DNA of 59,065 nt from Rhodospirillales bacterium (GTDB lineage Bacteria; Pseudomonadota; Alphaproteobacteria; Reyranellales; Reyranellaceae): assembly GCA_009377525.1 (NCBI GenBank), contig WHTW01000032.1, positions 1 through 59,065 of the forward strand, given 5' to 3'. The first letter of the stretch is position 1; each line of letters starts with the position of its first letter. Of this stretch, positions 27,202 through 35,571 are shown piece by piece. A program made the position numbers and the translations under genes. The notes beneath the pieces are model-generated. The model did not search any database, was not told the origin of the DNA, and saw only the letters and a list, made by a program, of their open reading frames with translations.

Positions 27202-27999
27202 ATGTCCCCCGCACCACTGCCGTCCCACCAAGCCCTGCGCGAGGCCTGCACCACCTTCGCCCGCGACGCCGCGCGCGAGATCATGCGCATCTATGCCGGC
27301 GACCTCGGCGAACGCACCAAGGCCGACAAGAGCCCGGTGACCGACGCCGACCACGCCGCCGAGGCGATCATCGTCCGCGGCCTGCGCGCACTGACGCCGG
27401 ACACACCGGTCGTGGCCGAGGAGGAGATGGCGGCCGGCCGCGTGCCCAAGCTGAACGACGGGCCGTTCTGGCTGGTCGATCCGCTCGATGGCACCAAGGA
27501 GTTCATCAAGAGGAACGGCGAGTTCACCGTCAACATCGCGCTGATCGAGGACGGCACGCCGACGCTCGGAATCGTGCTGGCGCCGGCGACCGACACGATG
27601 TGGCGCGGCGCGGCCGGGCTGGGCGCCGACAAGAGCGAAAAGGGTGGCGCCTTCTCGGCCATCCATACCCGCGCGGCGCCAGCCAACGGACTCACCGCCT
27701 GCGCCTCGCGTAGCCACGCCATCTACAGCGACCTCGACATCTGGTTCCGCAGCAACGGCCTCACCGTCGCCGATCGCGTGCAGGCGGGGTCGTCGTTGAA
27801 GTTCTGCCTGATCGCCGAAGGCAGGGCGGACATCTACCCGCGCTTCGGGCCGACGAACGAGTGGGACACCGCCGCGGGCCAGGGCGTGCTCGAGGCGGCG
27901 GGCGGCGAGGTGGTAACGACCGACGGCCGGCCGCTCACCTACGGCAAGGCGGGCTTCGGCAATCCGCATTTCATCGCCCGCAGCAAGGCGGTGCGTTGA
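27202..27999 (+). CDS. cysQ: 3'(2'),5'-bisphosphate nucleotidase (CysQ-like, inositol monophosphatase superfamily)
   Basis: 265 residues. Metal-site motifs are VVAEEE and WLVDPLDGTKEFIKRNGEFT, with WDTAAGQGVLEAAGG near the end; the KEFIKRNGEFTVNIALIE wording is typical of CysQ over other IMP-family enzymes. It removes pAp produced in sulfate assimilation or cofactor transfer. The ATG at 27202 is preferred; an ATG at 27163 would add 13 unrelated residues. It ends in a TTGA overlap with the next gene. Confidence 0.9.
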   Translation: MSPAPLPSHQALREACTTFARDAAREIMRIYAGDLGERTKADKSPVTDADHAAEAIIVRGLRALTPDTPVVAEEEMAAGRVPKLNDGPFWLVDPLDGTKEFIKRNGEFTVNIALIEDGTPTLGIVLAPATDTMWRGAAGLGADKSEKGGAFSAIHTRAAPANGLTACASRSHAIYSDLDIWFRSNGLTVADRVQAGSSLKFCLIAEGRADIYPRFGPTNEWDTAAGQGVLEAAGGEVVTTDGRPLTYGKAGFGNPHFIARSKAVR

Positions 28000-28964
28000 G
28001 CGTCGACCAGGCGAGCATCGACCACGCCGCCCGGCTGATCCGTGAGGGCGAGCTGGTGGCCTTCCCGACCGAGACCGTCTATGGCCTCGGCGGCGACGCC
28101 ACCAACGAGCGCGCCGTGGCGAAGATCTTCGAGGCCAAGGGACGGCCGCAGTTCAATCCGCTGATCTCCCACGTGCTCGACGCCGCCGGGGCGCAGCACC
28201 TGGTGCAGTGGAATGAGACCGCCGACAAGCTCGCCGCGCGCTTCTGGCCGGGGCCGCTGACGCTGGTGCTGCCGCGCGCGAAGAATTCGCCTATTGCCCT
28301 GCTGGCGACGGCGGGACTCGACACCGCAGCGATCCGCGCGCCGGCCCATCCCATGGCGCAGGCGCTGATCCGCGCCGCCGGCCGGCCGATCGCGGCACCC
28401 TCGGCCAATCGCAGCGGCGCCGTCAGCCCGACACGCGCCGAGCATGTCGCCGAATCGCTAGGTGATCGGGTGAAGCTGATCCTCGATGGCGGGCCGTGCG
28501 AGGTCGGGCTGGAATCGACGGTGCTCGATCTCACAACTGCCACGCCGACACTGCTGCGTCCCGGCGGCGCTACGCGCGAGGCGATCGAGGCGGTGATTGG
28601 CCCGGTGGCGCTGAGCGACGCCATTCCGAACGGCGACGTGGCCCACAAGTCGCCGGGCCAGCTCGCCAGCCACTATGCGCCGGCGCGGCCGGTGCGCCTG
28701 AACGCAACGAGCGTTGCCGCCGATGAAGGCCTGCTCGCCTTCGGCCCGCGACCACTCACCGGCGCGCGGCAGGTGCTCAATCTCAGCCCGGACGGCGACC
28801 TCACGGAAGCGGCCGCCAATCTGTTCGCTCACCTGCGGGCGCTGGACCAGCCGGCCAACACGCGCATCGTGGTCATGCCTATTCCGCAAACCGGATTGGG
28901 CCTTGCGATCAACGACCGGTTGCGCCGCGCGGCCGCGGATGACGGCTCCGGCGAGGGGCGGTAG
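27996..28964 (+). CDS. L-threonylcarbamoyladenylate synthase (Sua5 type)
   Basis: 322 residues, the longer Sua5 form with a C-terminal domain. It makes threonylcarbamoyl-AMP for the t6A modification of ANN-decoding tRNAs. Motifs: LVAFPTETVYGLGGDA, FEAKGRPQFNPL, RFWPGPLTLVL, RAPAHPMAQALI, APSANRSGAVSPT and GLESTVLDL; the Sua5 linker SPGQLASHYAPARPV precedes the second domain. The start is a TTG overlapping the cysQ stop (TTGA); no ATG lies near the start of homology. Confidence 0.93.
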   Translation: MSVDQASIDHAARLIREGELVAFPTETVYGLGGDATNERAVAKIFEAKGRPQFNPLISHVLDAAGAQHLVQWNETADKLAARFWPGPLTLVLPRAKNSPIALLATAGLDTAAIRAPAHPMAQALIRAAGRPIAAPSANRSGAVSPTRAEHVAESLGDRVKLILDGGPCEVGLESTVLDLTTATPTLLRPGGATREAIEAVIGPVALSDAIPNGDVAHKSPGQLASHYAPARPVRLNATSVAADEGLLAFGPRPLTGARQVLNLSPDGDLTEAAANLFAHLRALDQPANTRIVVMPIPQTGLGLAINDRLRRAAADDGSGEGR

Positions 28965-28988
28965 GCTTCTACTCAAAGAGAGGAAACG

Positions 28989-30458
28989 ATGCCCGACACC
29001 TTCGCCCCGCCCAGCATCCCCACCGTGCCGGTAACGCCGGCCGTGCTCGACGGCTTGCGCGCCATCGTCGGCGACAAGGGCCTGATCCTGGACGACCAGG
29101 GCAAGGAGCCGTTCGTGCGCGACTGGCGCGGCACGCTGGTCGGCACCGCCGCCGTCGTGGTGCGGCCGGGCACGACCGAGGAAGTCTCCAAAGTCGTGAA
29201 GCTTTGCTACGAGCACGGCATCGCCATCGTGCCGCAGGGCGGCAACACCGGCCTGATGGGCGGCGCCACGCCGTACCCCACGCACAGCGGCATCCTTCTG
29301 TCGCTCGGTCGCATGAACAAGGTGATCGAGGTCGATGCGGTCGGCTATTCGATGACCGTCGAGGCCGGCTGCATCCTGCAGACCCTGCAGGAGACCGCAG
29401 CGAGCCACGACCGCTTCTTTCCGCTCAGCCTGGGCGCCCAGGGCTCCTGCCTGATCGGCGGCAACCTCTCGACCAACGCCGGCGGCGTACAGGTGCTGCG
29501 CTACGGCAATGCGCGCAACCTGGTGCTGGGCCTGGAGGTCGTGCTGCCCAACGGCGACGTCTGGAACGGCCTGCGCTCGCTCAAGAAGGACAACACAGGC
29601 TACGACCTGAAACACCTGTTCATGGGCGCCGAAGGCACGCTCGGCATCATCACCAAGGCCGTCCTGAAGCTCTGGCCGGCGCCCAAGGACGTGGCGACGG
29701 CGTGGCTCGCCGTGCGCGATCCGCAGGCCGCCATCGAGATCCTGTCGGAGGCGCATGCGGCGTCGGACGACAATGTCGGCTCGTGCGAGCTGATGAGCCG
29801 CGCCGGCACCGACGTGGTTCTGCGCCATATCCCGGGCGTGCAGGATCCGCTCAAGGCCGACACCGACTGGTTCCTGCTGCTCGAATGGTCGTCGTCGCGG
29901 CCCAGGGCCAACGGTGCGGGGGGCATGTCGGACAAGATGGAGCAGTTCCTCGCCGAGCAGTTCGAGAACGGCCGCGTGCTCGACGCCGTGATCGCCCAGA
30001 ACGAGGCGCAGGCGCGCAACATGTGGACGATCCGCGAATCGGTGGCGCCGGCCTCGCGCGCCGAGGGCGGTGGCCTCAGCTACGACGTCTCGGTGGCGAC
30101 CTCCAGGGTGCCGGCCTTCATCGACAAGGGCCTCAAGGCGGTGACGGAGATCCTGCCCAGCATCCGGCCCTATCCGCTGGGCCATATCGGCGACGGCAAC
30201 ATCCACTTCTCCTTCATGTCGCCCAAGGGCATGGACCGCGAGATGCTGCGCCAGTATGTGCCGGCGATCACGCGGGCGGTGAACGACCTGGTGCGCGACA
30301 TGGCGGGCTCGATCTCGGCTGAGCATGGCATCGGCATCGACAAGATCGACGAGCTGGCGCATTACCGCAGCAAGGTCGAGCTCGACACGATGCGCTCCTT
30401 GAAGCGCGCGCTCGATCCGAAGAACATCATGAACCCCGGCAAGATCCTGCGGCTGTGA
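28989..30458 (+). CDS. FAD-binding oxidoreductase (GlcD/D-2-hydroxyacid dehydrogenase type), paralogue 1
   Basis: 489 residues with a VAO/PCMH FAD domain then an FAD-linked oxidase C-terminal domain. FAD-site motifs are PQGGNTGLMGGATPYP, NLSTNAGGVQVLRYGNARNL and GYDLKHLFMGAEGTLGIIT; the C-terminal active-site stretch is HIGDGNIHFSF and GSISAEHGIG. Such enzymes oxidise D-2-hydroxy acids (glycolate, lactate, 2-hydroxyglutarate); the exact acid is not readable. The ATG is preceded by GAGAGGA. It overlaps paralogue 2 by GTGA. Confidence 0.92.
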   Translation: MPDTFAPPSIPTVPVTPAVLDGLRAIVGDKGLILDDQGKEPFVRDWRGTLVGTAAVVVRPGTTEEVSKVVKLCYEHGIAIVPQGGNTGLMGGATPYPTHSGILLSLGRMNKVIEVDAVGYSMTVEAGCILQTLQETAASHDRFFPLSLGAQGSCLIGGNLSTNAGGVQVLRYGNARNLVLGLEVVLPNGDVWNGLRSLKKDNTGYDLKHLFMGAEGTLGIITKAVLKLWPAPKDVATAWLAVRDPQAAIEILSEAHAASDDNVGSCELMSRAGTDVVLRHIPGVQDPLKADTDWFLLLEWSSSRPRANGAGGMSDKMEQFLAEQFENGRVLDAVIAQNEAQARNMWTIRESVAPASRAEGGGLSYDVSVATSRVPAFIDKGLKAVTEILPSIRPYPLGHIGDGNIHFSFMSPKGMDREMLRQYVPAITRAVNDLVRDMAGSISAEHGIGIDKIDELAHYRSKVELDTMRSLKRALDPKNIMNPGKILRL

Positions 30459-31891
30459 GCTCGTTCGTCGACAAGCTGCGAGACGTCGTCAGCGAGCGCG
30501 GGCTGATCACCGACGAGCAGGGCAAGCATCCCTACCTCACCGACTGGCGCGAGAACTATCTCGGGGCGGCACTCGCCGTGGTGCGGCCGGCCACCACCGA
30601 GGAAGCGGCGGCCGTCGTAAAACTCTGCGCCGCCGAAAAGGTCGCGATCGTGCCGCAGGGCGGCAACACCGGCATGATGGGCGGCGGCACGCCGCACCAA
30701 CAGGGCCGTGAGATCGTGCTGTCGCTCAACCGCATGAACCGCATCGTCGAGGTCGACCCCATCGGCTACACCATGACGGTCGAGGCGGGCGTGGTGCTCA
30801 AGACCGTCCAGGAGACGGCCGCCCAGCACGACCGGCTGTTTCCGCTGAGCCTCGCCGCCGAGGGAAGCTGCACCATCGGCGGCAACCTCTCGACCAATGC
30901 CGGCGGCGTGCAGGTGCTGCACTACGGCAACGCCCGCCAGCTCGTGCTGGGGCTGGAAGTTGTCACGCCGCAGGGCGAGGTGTGGAATGGGCTGCGCGCC
31001 CTCAAGAAGGACAACACCGGCTACGACCTGCGCGATCTCTATCTCGGTGCCGAGGGCACGCTCGGCATCATCACCAAGGCGATTTTGAAGCTCTGGCCCA
31101 AGCCCAAGGACGTCGCGACCTCGTGGATCGCCGTGCCCTCGCCCGAGGCCGCCGTGGCCTTGCTGAGCGGCGCGCATGCCGCCAGCGAGGACAATGTCAC
31201 CTCCTGCGAGCTGATGGCGCACCAAGGCGTCGACCTCGTGCTGAAGCACATCCCCGGCGCCATCGATCCGCTGGCCGAGCGCCACGAGTGGTACGTGCTG
31301 CTGGAATGGTCGTCGACGCGGCCGCGACGCGCCGGCGCCAACGAGACCGGGCTTCTGGAGAAGATGGAAGCCTATCTCGGCGAGGCCATGGAACAGGGCC
31401 TGGTGCTCGACGCGGCCTTGGCGCAGAACGAGGCGCAGGCCCGCGCCTTCTGGGGCTTACGTGAAAACCATTCGGAATCCCAGAAGCGTGAAGGCCCGTC
31501 GATCAAGCACGACATCTCGGTGTCGGTGAGCAAGATCCCGACCTTCATGACGGAGGGACTGGCCGCGATGAAGAATGCCCTGCCCGAATGCCGGCCGGTG
31601 CCCTTCGGTCATGTCGGCGACGGCAACCTGCATTTCAACTGCCAGGCGCCGGCGGGCTGGGACAAGACCCGCTTCATGGCCCATGCCGAGACGATCAGCA
31701 GCGCGGTCTACGACCTGGTCGTGGCCTATGGCGGGTCGATCTCGGCCGAGCACGGCATCGGTCAGATGAAGGTCGAGGAGCTGGCGCACTATCGCAGCAA
31801 GGTCGAGCTCGACACCATGCGCGCGATCAAGCGCGCGCTCGACCCGCAGAACCTGATGAACCCGGGGAAGGTCCTGAATCTGTCGTCCTGA
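30455..31891 (+). CDS. FAD-binding oxidoreductase (GlcD/D-2-hydroxyacid dehydrogenase type), paralogue 2
   Basis: 478 residues, GTG start inside the stop of paralogue 1. It shares most motifs with its neighbour (PQGGNTGMMGGGTPHQ, NLSTNAGGVQVLHYGNAR, GAEGTLGIITKAILKLWPKP, HVGDGNLHFN, GSISAEHGIGQMK) and nearly the same length, so the pair arose by tandem duplication. The last two thirds differ more. They may form a heterodimer or divide substrates; which cannot be told from sequence. Confidence 0.92.
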   Translation: MSSFVDKLRDVVSERGLITDEQGKHPYLTDWRENYLGAALAVVRPATTEEAAAVVKLCAAEKVAIVPQGGNTGMMGGGTPHQQGREIVLSLNRMNRIVEVDPIGYTMTVEAGVVLKTVQETAAQHDRLFPLSLAAEGSCTIGGNLSTNAGGVQVLHYGNARQLVLGLEVVTPQGEVWNGLRALKKDNTGYDLRDLYLGAEGTLGIITKAILKLWPKPKDVATSWIAVPSPEAAVALLSGAHAASEDNVTSCELMAHQGVDLVLKHIPGAIDPLAERHEWYVLLEWSSTRPRRAGANETGLLEKMEAYLGEAMEQGLVLDAALAQNEAQARAFWGLRENHSESQKREGPSIKHDISVSVSKIPTFMTEGLAAMKNALPECRPVPFGHVGDGNLHFNCQAPAGWDKTRFMAHAETISSAVYDLVVAYGGSISAEHGIGQMKVEELAHYRSKVELDTMRAIKRALDPQNLMNPGKVLNLSS

Positions 31892-31907
31892 GTCGAAGGA
31901 GATCGCC

Positions 31908-32816
31908 ATGCCCGACACGCACGCCGCGCAGCAGCTCGAACCCTGGCAGTGGAGCGAGGAACACTGGCGCAAGCTGGTGAAGCAGGTCCGCGCCGGCAAG
32001 CGCTACCGCCCCGATGCCTGGCCCGATGGCGCGCGTTGCGCCGTGGCGCTGTCGTTCGATTCCGACCATGAGACCAACGAGCTGCGCGACGGCGGCAAGT
32101 CGATCGGCCGGCTGTGCTGGGGCGAGTACGGCAGCCGGGTCGGCGTGCCGCGCATCCGCGCCCTGCTCGACCGGCACGGCGTCAAGGCGACGTTCTACGT
32201 GCCCGCGGTCTCCGCCCTGCTCCATCCCGAGGAGCAGCGCGCATTGGTGGCCGAGGGCCACGAGATCGGCATCCACGGCTGGATACACGAGCTCAACTCG
32301 GTGCTTCCTCGCGAGGCCGAACGCGACCTGATGCTGCGCTCGGCCGACACGCTGGAGAAGGTCACCGGCATGCGCGCCGTCGGCATGCGCACGCCGTCGT
32401 GGGACTTCAGCCCCAACACGCTCGCCATCGAGAAGGAGATGGGCCTGTTCTACGATTCCTCGCTGATGGCCGACGAGGATTGCTACGAGCTCCTGCTGCA
32501 CGGCGAGCCGACCGGCGTGCTCGAACTGCCGGTCGAATGGGTGCGCGACGACGCGGTCTATTTCTCCATGCACCGCTTCTCCTCGCTCCGGCCCTACACG
32601 CCGCCGACTGATGTCCTGGAGACGTTCCGGCGCGAGCTCGACGCGGCGTGGGACGAAGGCGGCATCTTCCAGCTCACCATGCATCCGCACATCATCGGCT
32701 ACCGCTCGCGCATCTGGATCGTCGACGAGCTGATCCGCCACGCCAAGGCCAAGGGCAAGGTGTGGTTCGCCACCCACGAGCAGGTCGCGCGCCATGCCAA
32801 GGAGCATGCGGCGTGA
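31908..32816 (+). CDS. Polysaccharide deacetylase family protein (PuuE-like)
   Basis: 302 residues, NodB-like barrel. Metal and catalytic residues are visible in VALSFDSDHETNE (acidic site) and GHEIGIHGWIHELN (His-x3-His). RTPSWDFSPNTL, LMADEDCYELL and FQLTMHPHIIGYR are typical of the cytoplasmic PuuE/allantoinase-like branch that acts on small amides, in contrast to cell-wall deacetylases; there is no signal peptide. It lies 16 bases after the second FAD enzyme with GAAGGAG upstream, and overlaps the SDR by GTGA. Confidence 0.87.
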   Translation: MPDTHAAQQLEPWQWSEEHWRKLVKQVRAGKRYRPDAWPDGARCAVALSFDSDHETNELRDGGKSIGRLCWGEYGSRVGVPRIRALLDRHGVKATFYVPAVSALLHPEEQRALVAEGHEIGIHGWIHELNSVLPREAERDLMLRSADTLEKVTGMRAVGMRTPSWDFSPNTLAIEKEMGLFYDSSLMADEDCYELLLHGEPTGVLELPVEWVRDDAVYFSMHRFSSLRPYTPPTDVLETFRRELDAAWDEGGIFQLTMHPHIIGYRSRIWIVDELIRHAKAKGKVWFATHEQVARHAKEHAA

Positions 32817-33559
32817 GCAAGACGGCGATCGTTACGGGCGGCGCTCGCGGCATCGGCCGCGGCTGCGCGCTCGAGCTGGCGAAGCGCGGTTACGACATCG
32901 TCCTGGTCGACCTGCTCGAGCCTGAGATGAAGCGCACGGCGGGCGAGATCGAAGGGCTCGGCCGCAAGGCGCTCACCTACCAGGCCGACGTCGCCTCGTT
33001 CTCCCGTGCCCACGAGGTGGTGGACGACGTCGCCCGGCAATGGGGCGCAATCGACTTCCTGCTCAACGATGCCGGCGCGTCCAACGCCAAGGCAATCCTG
33101 GAGATCAAGGAGGAGGAATTCGACCGCACCATCGCGGTCAACCTCAAGAGTTGCTTCAACTATATCCATGCCGTCGCGCCCATCATGCTGAAGCAGGAGC
33201 ACGGCGGGCGTGTCGCCAGCATGTCGTCGCTCAACGCGCTGTCGGGCGGCGTCACCAGCGCCGTCAGCAAGCACGCCTATGCTGCGGCCAAGGCCGGAAT
33301 CCTGGGACTCACGCGCTCATTGGCCAAAGAGCTCGGCCCCAAGATCATGATCAACGCCATCTGCCCCGGCGTGATCGAGACCGAGCTCGGCAACAGCCTG
33401 ACCCGTTCGCGCGGCGAGGAGATGAAGAAGGGCATCATGCTCGACCGGCTGGGCACGCCGGCCGACGTCGCCCAGCTCGTGGCCTTCCTCGCCACCTCGG
33501 AGCCCTGCTTCATCACCGGCCAGCACTTCGTGATCGACGGCTTCCAGTGGTCGTGCTGA
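32813..33559 (+). CDS. SDR family oxidoreductase
   Basis: 248 residues starting at a GTG that overlaps the deacetylase stop. Motifs are TGGARGIGRGCALELAKRG, catalytic serine in SMSSLNALSGG, YAAAK and NAICPGVIETEL. The usual NNAG reads NDAG (LLNDAGASN), a substitution at a structurally important position. It completes a plus-strand run of two FAD oxidases, a deacetylase and an SDR that looks like a catabolic set for a hydroxy or amide compound (inference). Confidence 0.87.
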   Translation: MSKTAIVTGGARGIGRGCALELAKRGYDIVLVDLLEPEMKRTAGEIEGLGRKALTYQADVASFSRAHEVVDDVARQWGAIDFLLNDAGASNAKAILEIKEEEFDRTIAVNLKSCFNYIHAVAPIMLKQEHGGRVASMSSLNALSGGVTSAVSKHAYAAAKAGILGLTRSLAKELGPKIMINAICPGVIETELGNSLTRSRGEEMKKGIMLDRLGTPADVAQLVAFLATSEPCFITGQHFVIDGFQWSC

Positions 33560-33564
33560 TCCTT

Positions 33565-33602
33565 GGACCGCGGACCTCCAGGTCCGCTCATGGTCTTCGT
33601 CT
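33565..33602. repeat. REP-like half-unit 3 (family 2)
   Basis: A single copy in the 52-base gap between two converging genes. GGACCGCGGACCTCCAGG begins it and CGCTCATGGTCTTCGTCT ends it. GCGGACCT-CC-AGGTCCGC (33570-33587) is a perfect 8-bp-arm palindrome, the reverse complement of the one at 20435-20452. Confidence 0.8.
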
Positions 33603-33611
33603 CCCGGAGCT

Positions 33612-33902
33612 CTACCGCTTCTCGCCGTCCTTGCTGCGATCGACGATCTCGTATTGGACGTCGATCACCTTGCGATCCGAGCGCGCCGGCGGCTCGGGCC
33701 GGGGCCGGCCGGTGAACAGGCCGATGATCCACTGGCGCGCCTTGAAGACCAGGATCGCGACCAGGACCAGCGCGGCCACGCCCGCGATCACGGCGAAGCC
33801 CAGCACCGCGAGCACGACGAAGCCGATCAGGCCCAGGATGGCCTGCAGCCAGACCCGCGCCGGCAGGCGCGCCAGCATTTCCAGGAATTGCTTGCCGTTC
33901 AT
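33612..33902 (-). CDS. Small membrane protein, unknown function
   Basis: 96 residues. The start is an ATGA overlap with the upstream isocitrate-lyase-family gene. A short amphipathic N-terminus (MNGKQFLEMLARLPARVWLQ) leads into one or two hydrophobic helices (AILGLIGFVVLAVLGFAVIA and VAALVLVAILVF), then a basic, proline-rich cytoplasmic tail ending IVDRSKDGEKR. No family was recognised. Coupled translation supports it being real. Confidence 0.72.
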   Translation of the reverse strand: MNGKQFLEMLARLPARVWLQAILGLIGFVVLAVLGFAVIAGVAALVLVAILVFKARQWIIGLFTGRPRPEPPARSDRKVIDVQYEIVDRSKDGEKR

Positions 33903-34765
33903 GACACCCAGCGCTTCTCGAAGTCCCATACGTCGGGGAACCCCATGAGCTCGTGCATGCCGCGATATTGTGGCACTTCGATGCCCGCGCTTGTGCCTTT
34001 GTCCTTCAGGTAGGACCAGGCTTGGCGCATGGCCTCTGCAGCAACGCTGAAGCCCAGCCCGGGATAGATGGCGATGTCGAAACCCCATTTCTTCAGCCGG
34101 TCGGCCTCGACCCGCGGCGTCTTGCCGAACTCGACCATGTTGGCGAGCAACGGCTTGCTCACTTCCTTGCCGATGCGCTCCAGCTCGGCCTCGCTCTCGG
34201 GCGATTCGACGAAGATCACGTCGGCACCCGCCTCCTCGTAGAGCTTCGCGCGGCGCAGCGCCTCGTCGAGGCCATGCGCGGTGCGGGCATCGGTGCGCGC
34301 CACGATCATGGTCTCGGGATCGCGCCGCGCGTCGGCGGCGACGCGGATCTTCATCACCATCTCCTCGGCCGGCACGACGCGGCGGCCCGGCGTGTGGCCG
34401 CACTTCTTGGGCATCTCCTGGTCCTCGATCTGGATCGCCGCGACCCCCGCCGCCTCGTAACCGCGCACCGTGCGCTGCACGTTCAACAATCCGCCGTAAC
34501 CGGTATCGGCGTCGGCGATCAGCGGCGTCTTCACCACCGAGCAGATCATCTCCGCACGGCCCACCATGTCCGAGTAGGTGGCAAGTCCGGCATCAGGCAG
34601 GCCCAACATCGAGGCCGTGGCCCCGTAGCCCGTCATGTAGAGCGCCGGAAAGCCCATGCCGTCGGCGACGCGCGCCGAGATGCCGTCGTAGATGCCCGGA
34701 GTGAGGATGAACTCGCCCTTCGCCAGCAGCCGGCGCAGCTCGGCCGCCTTGAGATTGCCTGTCAT
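33899..34765 (-). CDS. Isocitrate lyase/phosphoenolpyruvate mutase family protein
   Basis: 288 residues, TIM barrel. It shows the catalytic-loop motif KKCGHTPGRRVVPAEEM with its cysteine, the metal-site DADTGYGG, RTDA, and VESPESEAELERIGKE. The family includes methylisocitrate lyase, oxaloacetate decarboxylase and carboxyPEP mutase. The KKCGH form and length favour a 2-methylisocitrate-lyase-like C-C lyase or decarboxylase, but the exact reaction is uncertain. The 236 bases upstream to the next gene hold only a small hairpin (34894-34913, CCGCTACG arms). Confidence 0.88.
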   Translation of the reverse strand: MTGNLKAAELRRLLAKGEFILTPGIYDGISARVADGMGFPALYMTGYGATASMLGLPDAGLATYSDMVGRAEMICSVVKTPLIADADTGYGGLLNVQRTVRGYEAAGVAAIQIEDQEMPKKCGHTPGRRVVPAEEMVMKIRVAADARRDPETMIVARTDARTAHGLDEALRRAKLYEEAGADVIFVESPESEAELERIGKEVSKPLLANMVEFGKTPRVEADRLKKWGFDIAIYPGLGFSVAAEAMRQAWSYLKDKGTSAGIEVPQYRGMHELMGFPDVWDFEKRWVS

Positions 34766-35001
34766 GATCCGCCCCTTGTAAGTCGCTGTGGTGTGTTGCT
34801 GCCGCTATTGCGCCCCAGTGAGCGCGATATCGCAAGTGCAGCCGAGTCCGTGGTGCCGCGGCGAATCGGTCGCGACCCAGACAAGCCCCACGACCGCTAC
34901 GAACTCGTAGCGGCCAGTCTTCCGGCCCGGAGCCGGCGATACGGGATCGACCGCAGCGTGGCGCCCTGTGTCTGAAAGCGCCTGCGGCCGCTAGCCGTCG
35001 G

Positions 35002-35571
35002 TCACACCGAGACCGGCTTCAGATCGTTCGAGCCCGCGACCTTGCAGAAGGTCGTGGTCTCGGTCGTGGTCTGGCCGTTCTTGGTGGCGGTGAGCTCGAT
35101 CGGCCGGCAGGTGCTGCCGTCGGCCCGCGTCGTCGCCGGCGCCACCGGCTTGGCGCCGACGACCGTCGGCGGCGGCGCCGACGCGCTCGTGGACGTGCTC
35201 GTGGACGTGCTCGTCGGCTCGACCGTGTAGTTGGTCGGCATGTTGGTCTCGGCGGTGAAGGCCGTCTGCGTGGCCTGCGCAAGTCGCGCCCGCTCCTGAT
35301 TGTCGAGCGCACGGCCGACCAGGTTGCCGGCGAGCGCACCGACCAGCGCACCGCCGATCACGCCGCCGGCCGAGCCGAAGGCGAGACCGCCCACCGCACC
35401 GCCGACTGCCGCGCCCATGAAGGTGCCCATCGCCTGGTTGGAGGGCCCGCCGCTCTCGCTGCTCGTGCATGCTGTCGCGAGACCAAGGGCCGCCACGATG
35501 CCGACCGCCCGCATGGCGAGCTTTCGGCCCACCGCGCGCAGGCTGGTCGTCCGGGCAATCAAAGCAGTCAT
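35002..35571 (-). CDS. Glycine-zipper outer-membrane-type lipoprotein
   Basis: 189 residues from the ATG at 35571, which overlaps the kinase stop (ATGA) and has GGAG eight bases upstream. The N-terminal hydrophobic segment ends in the lipobox LATAC. A glycine-zipper region follows (GTFMGAAVGGAVGGLAFGSA, then GGVIGGALVGALAGNLVG), of the kind seen in envelope proteins such as SlyB and PcP. A Thr/Ser run (TSTSTSTSTS) encoded by 12-bp repeats links to a C-terminal piece with two cysteines. Confidence 0.82.
   Translation of the reverse strand: MTALIARTTSLRAVGRKLAMRAVGIVAALGLATACTSSESGGPSNQAMGTFMGAAVGGAVGGLAFGSAGGVIGGALVGALAGNLVGRALDNQERARLAQATQTAFTAETNMPTNYTVEPTSTSTSTSTSASAPPPTVVGAKPVAPATTRADGSTCRPIELTATKNGQTTTETTTFCKVAGSNDLKPVSV
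35191..35214 (+). repeat. 12-bp tandem repeat within the lipoprotein gene
   Basis: GGACGTGCTCGT occurs twice in perfect tandem with a degenerate copy before it. On the coding (minus) strand it encodes the Thr-Ser linker, so slippage here would change linker length in steps of four residues without breaking the frame. Confidence 0.75.

Noticed and set aside
34894..34913. CCGCTACG hairpin as a terminator for the lipoprotein operon
   Set aside because: The stem is only 8 bp with a four-base loop and no T tract follows on either strand.
35191..35214. 12-bp tandem repeat as a CRISPR-like or regulatory array
   Set aside because: Only two perfect units, in frame within a gene and encoding a Thr-Ser linker.
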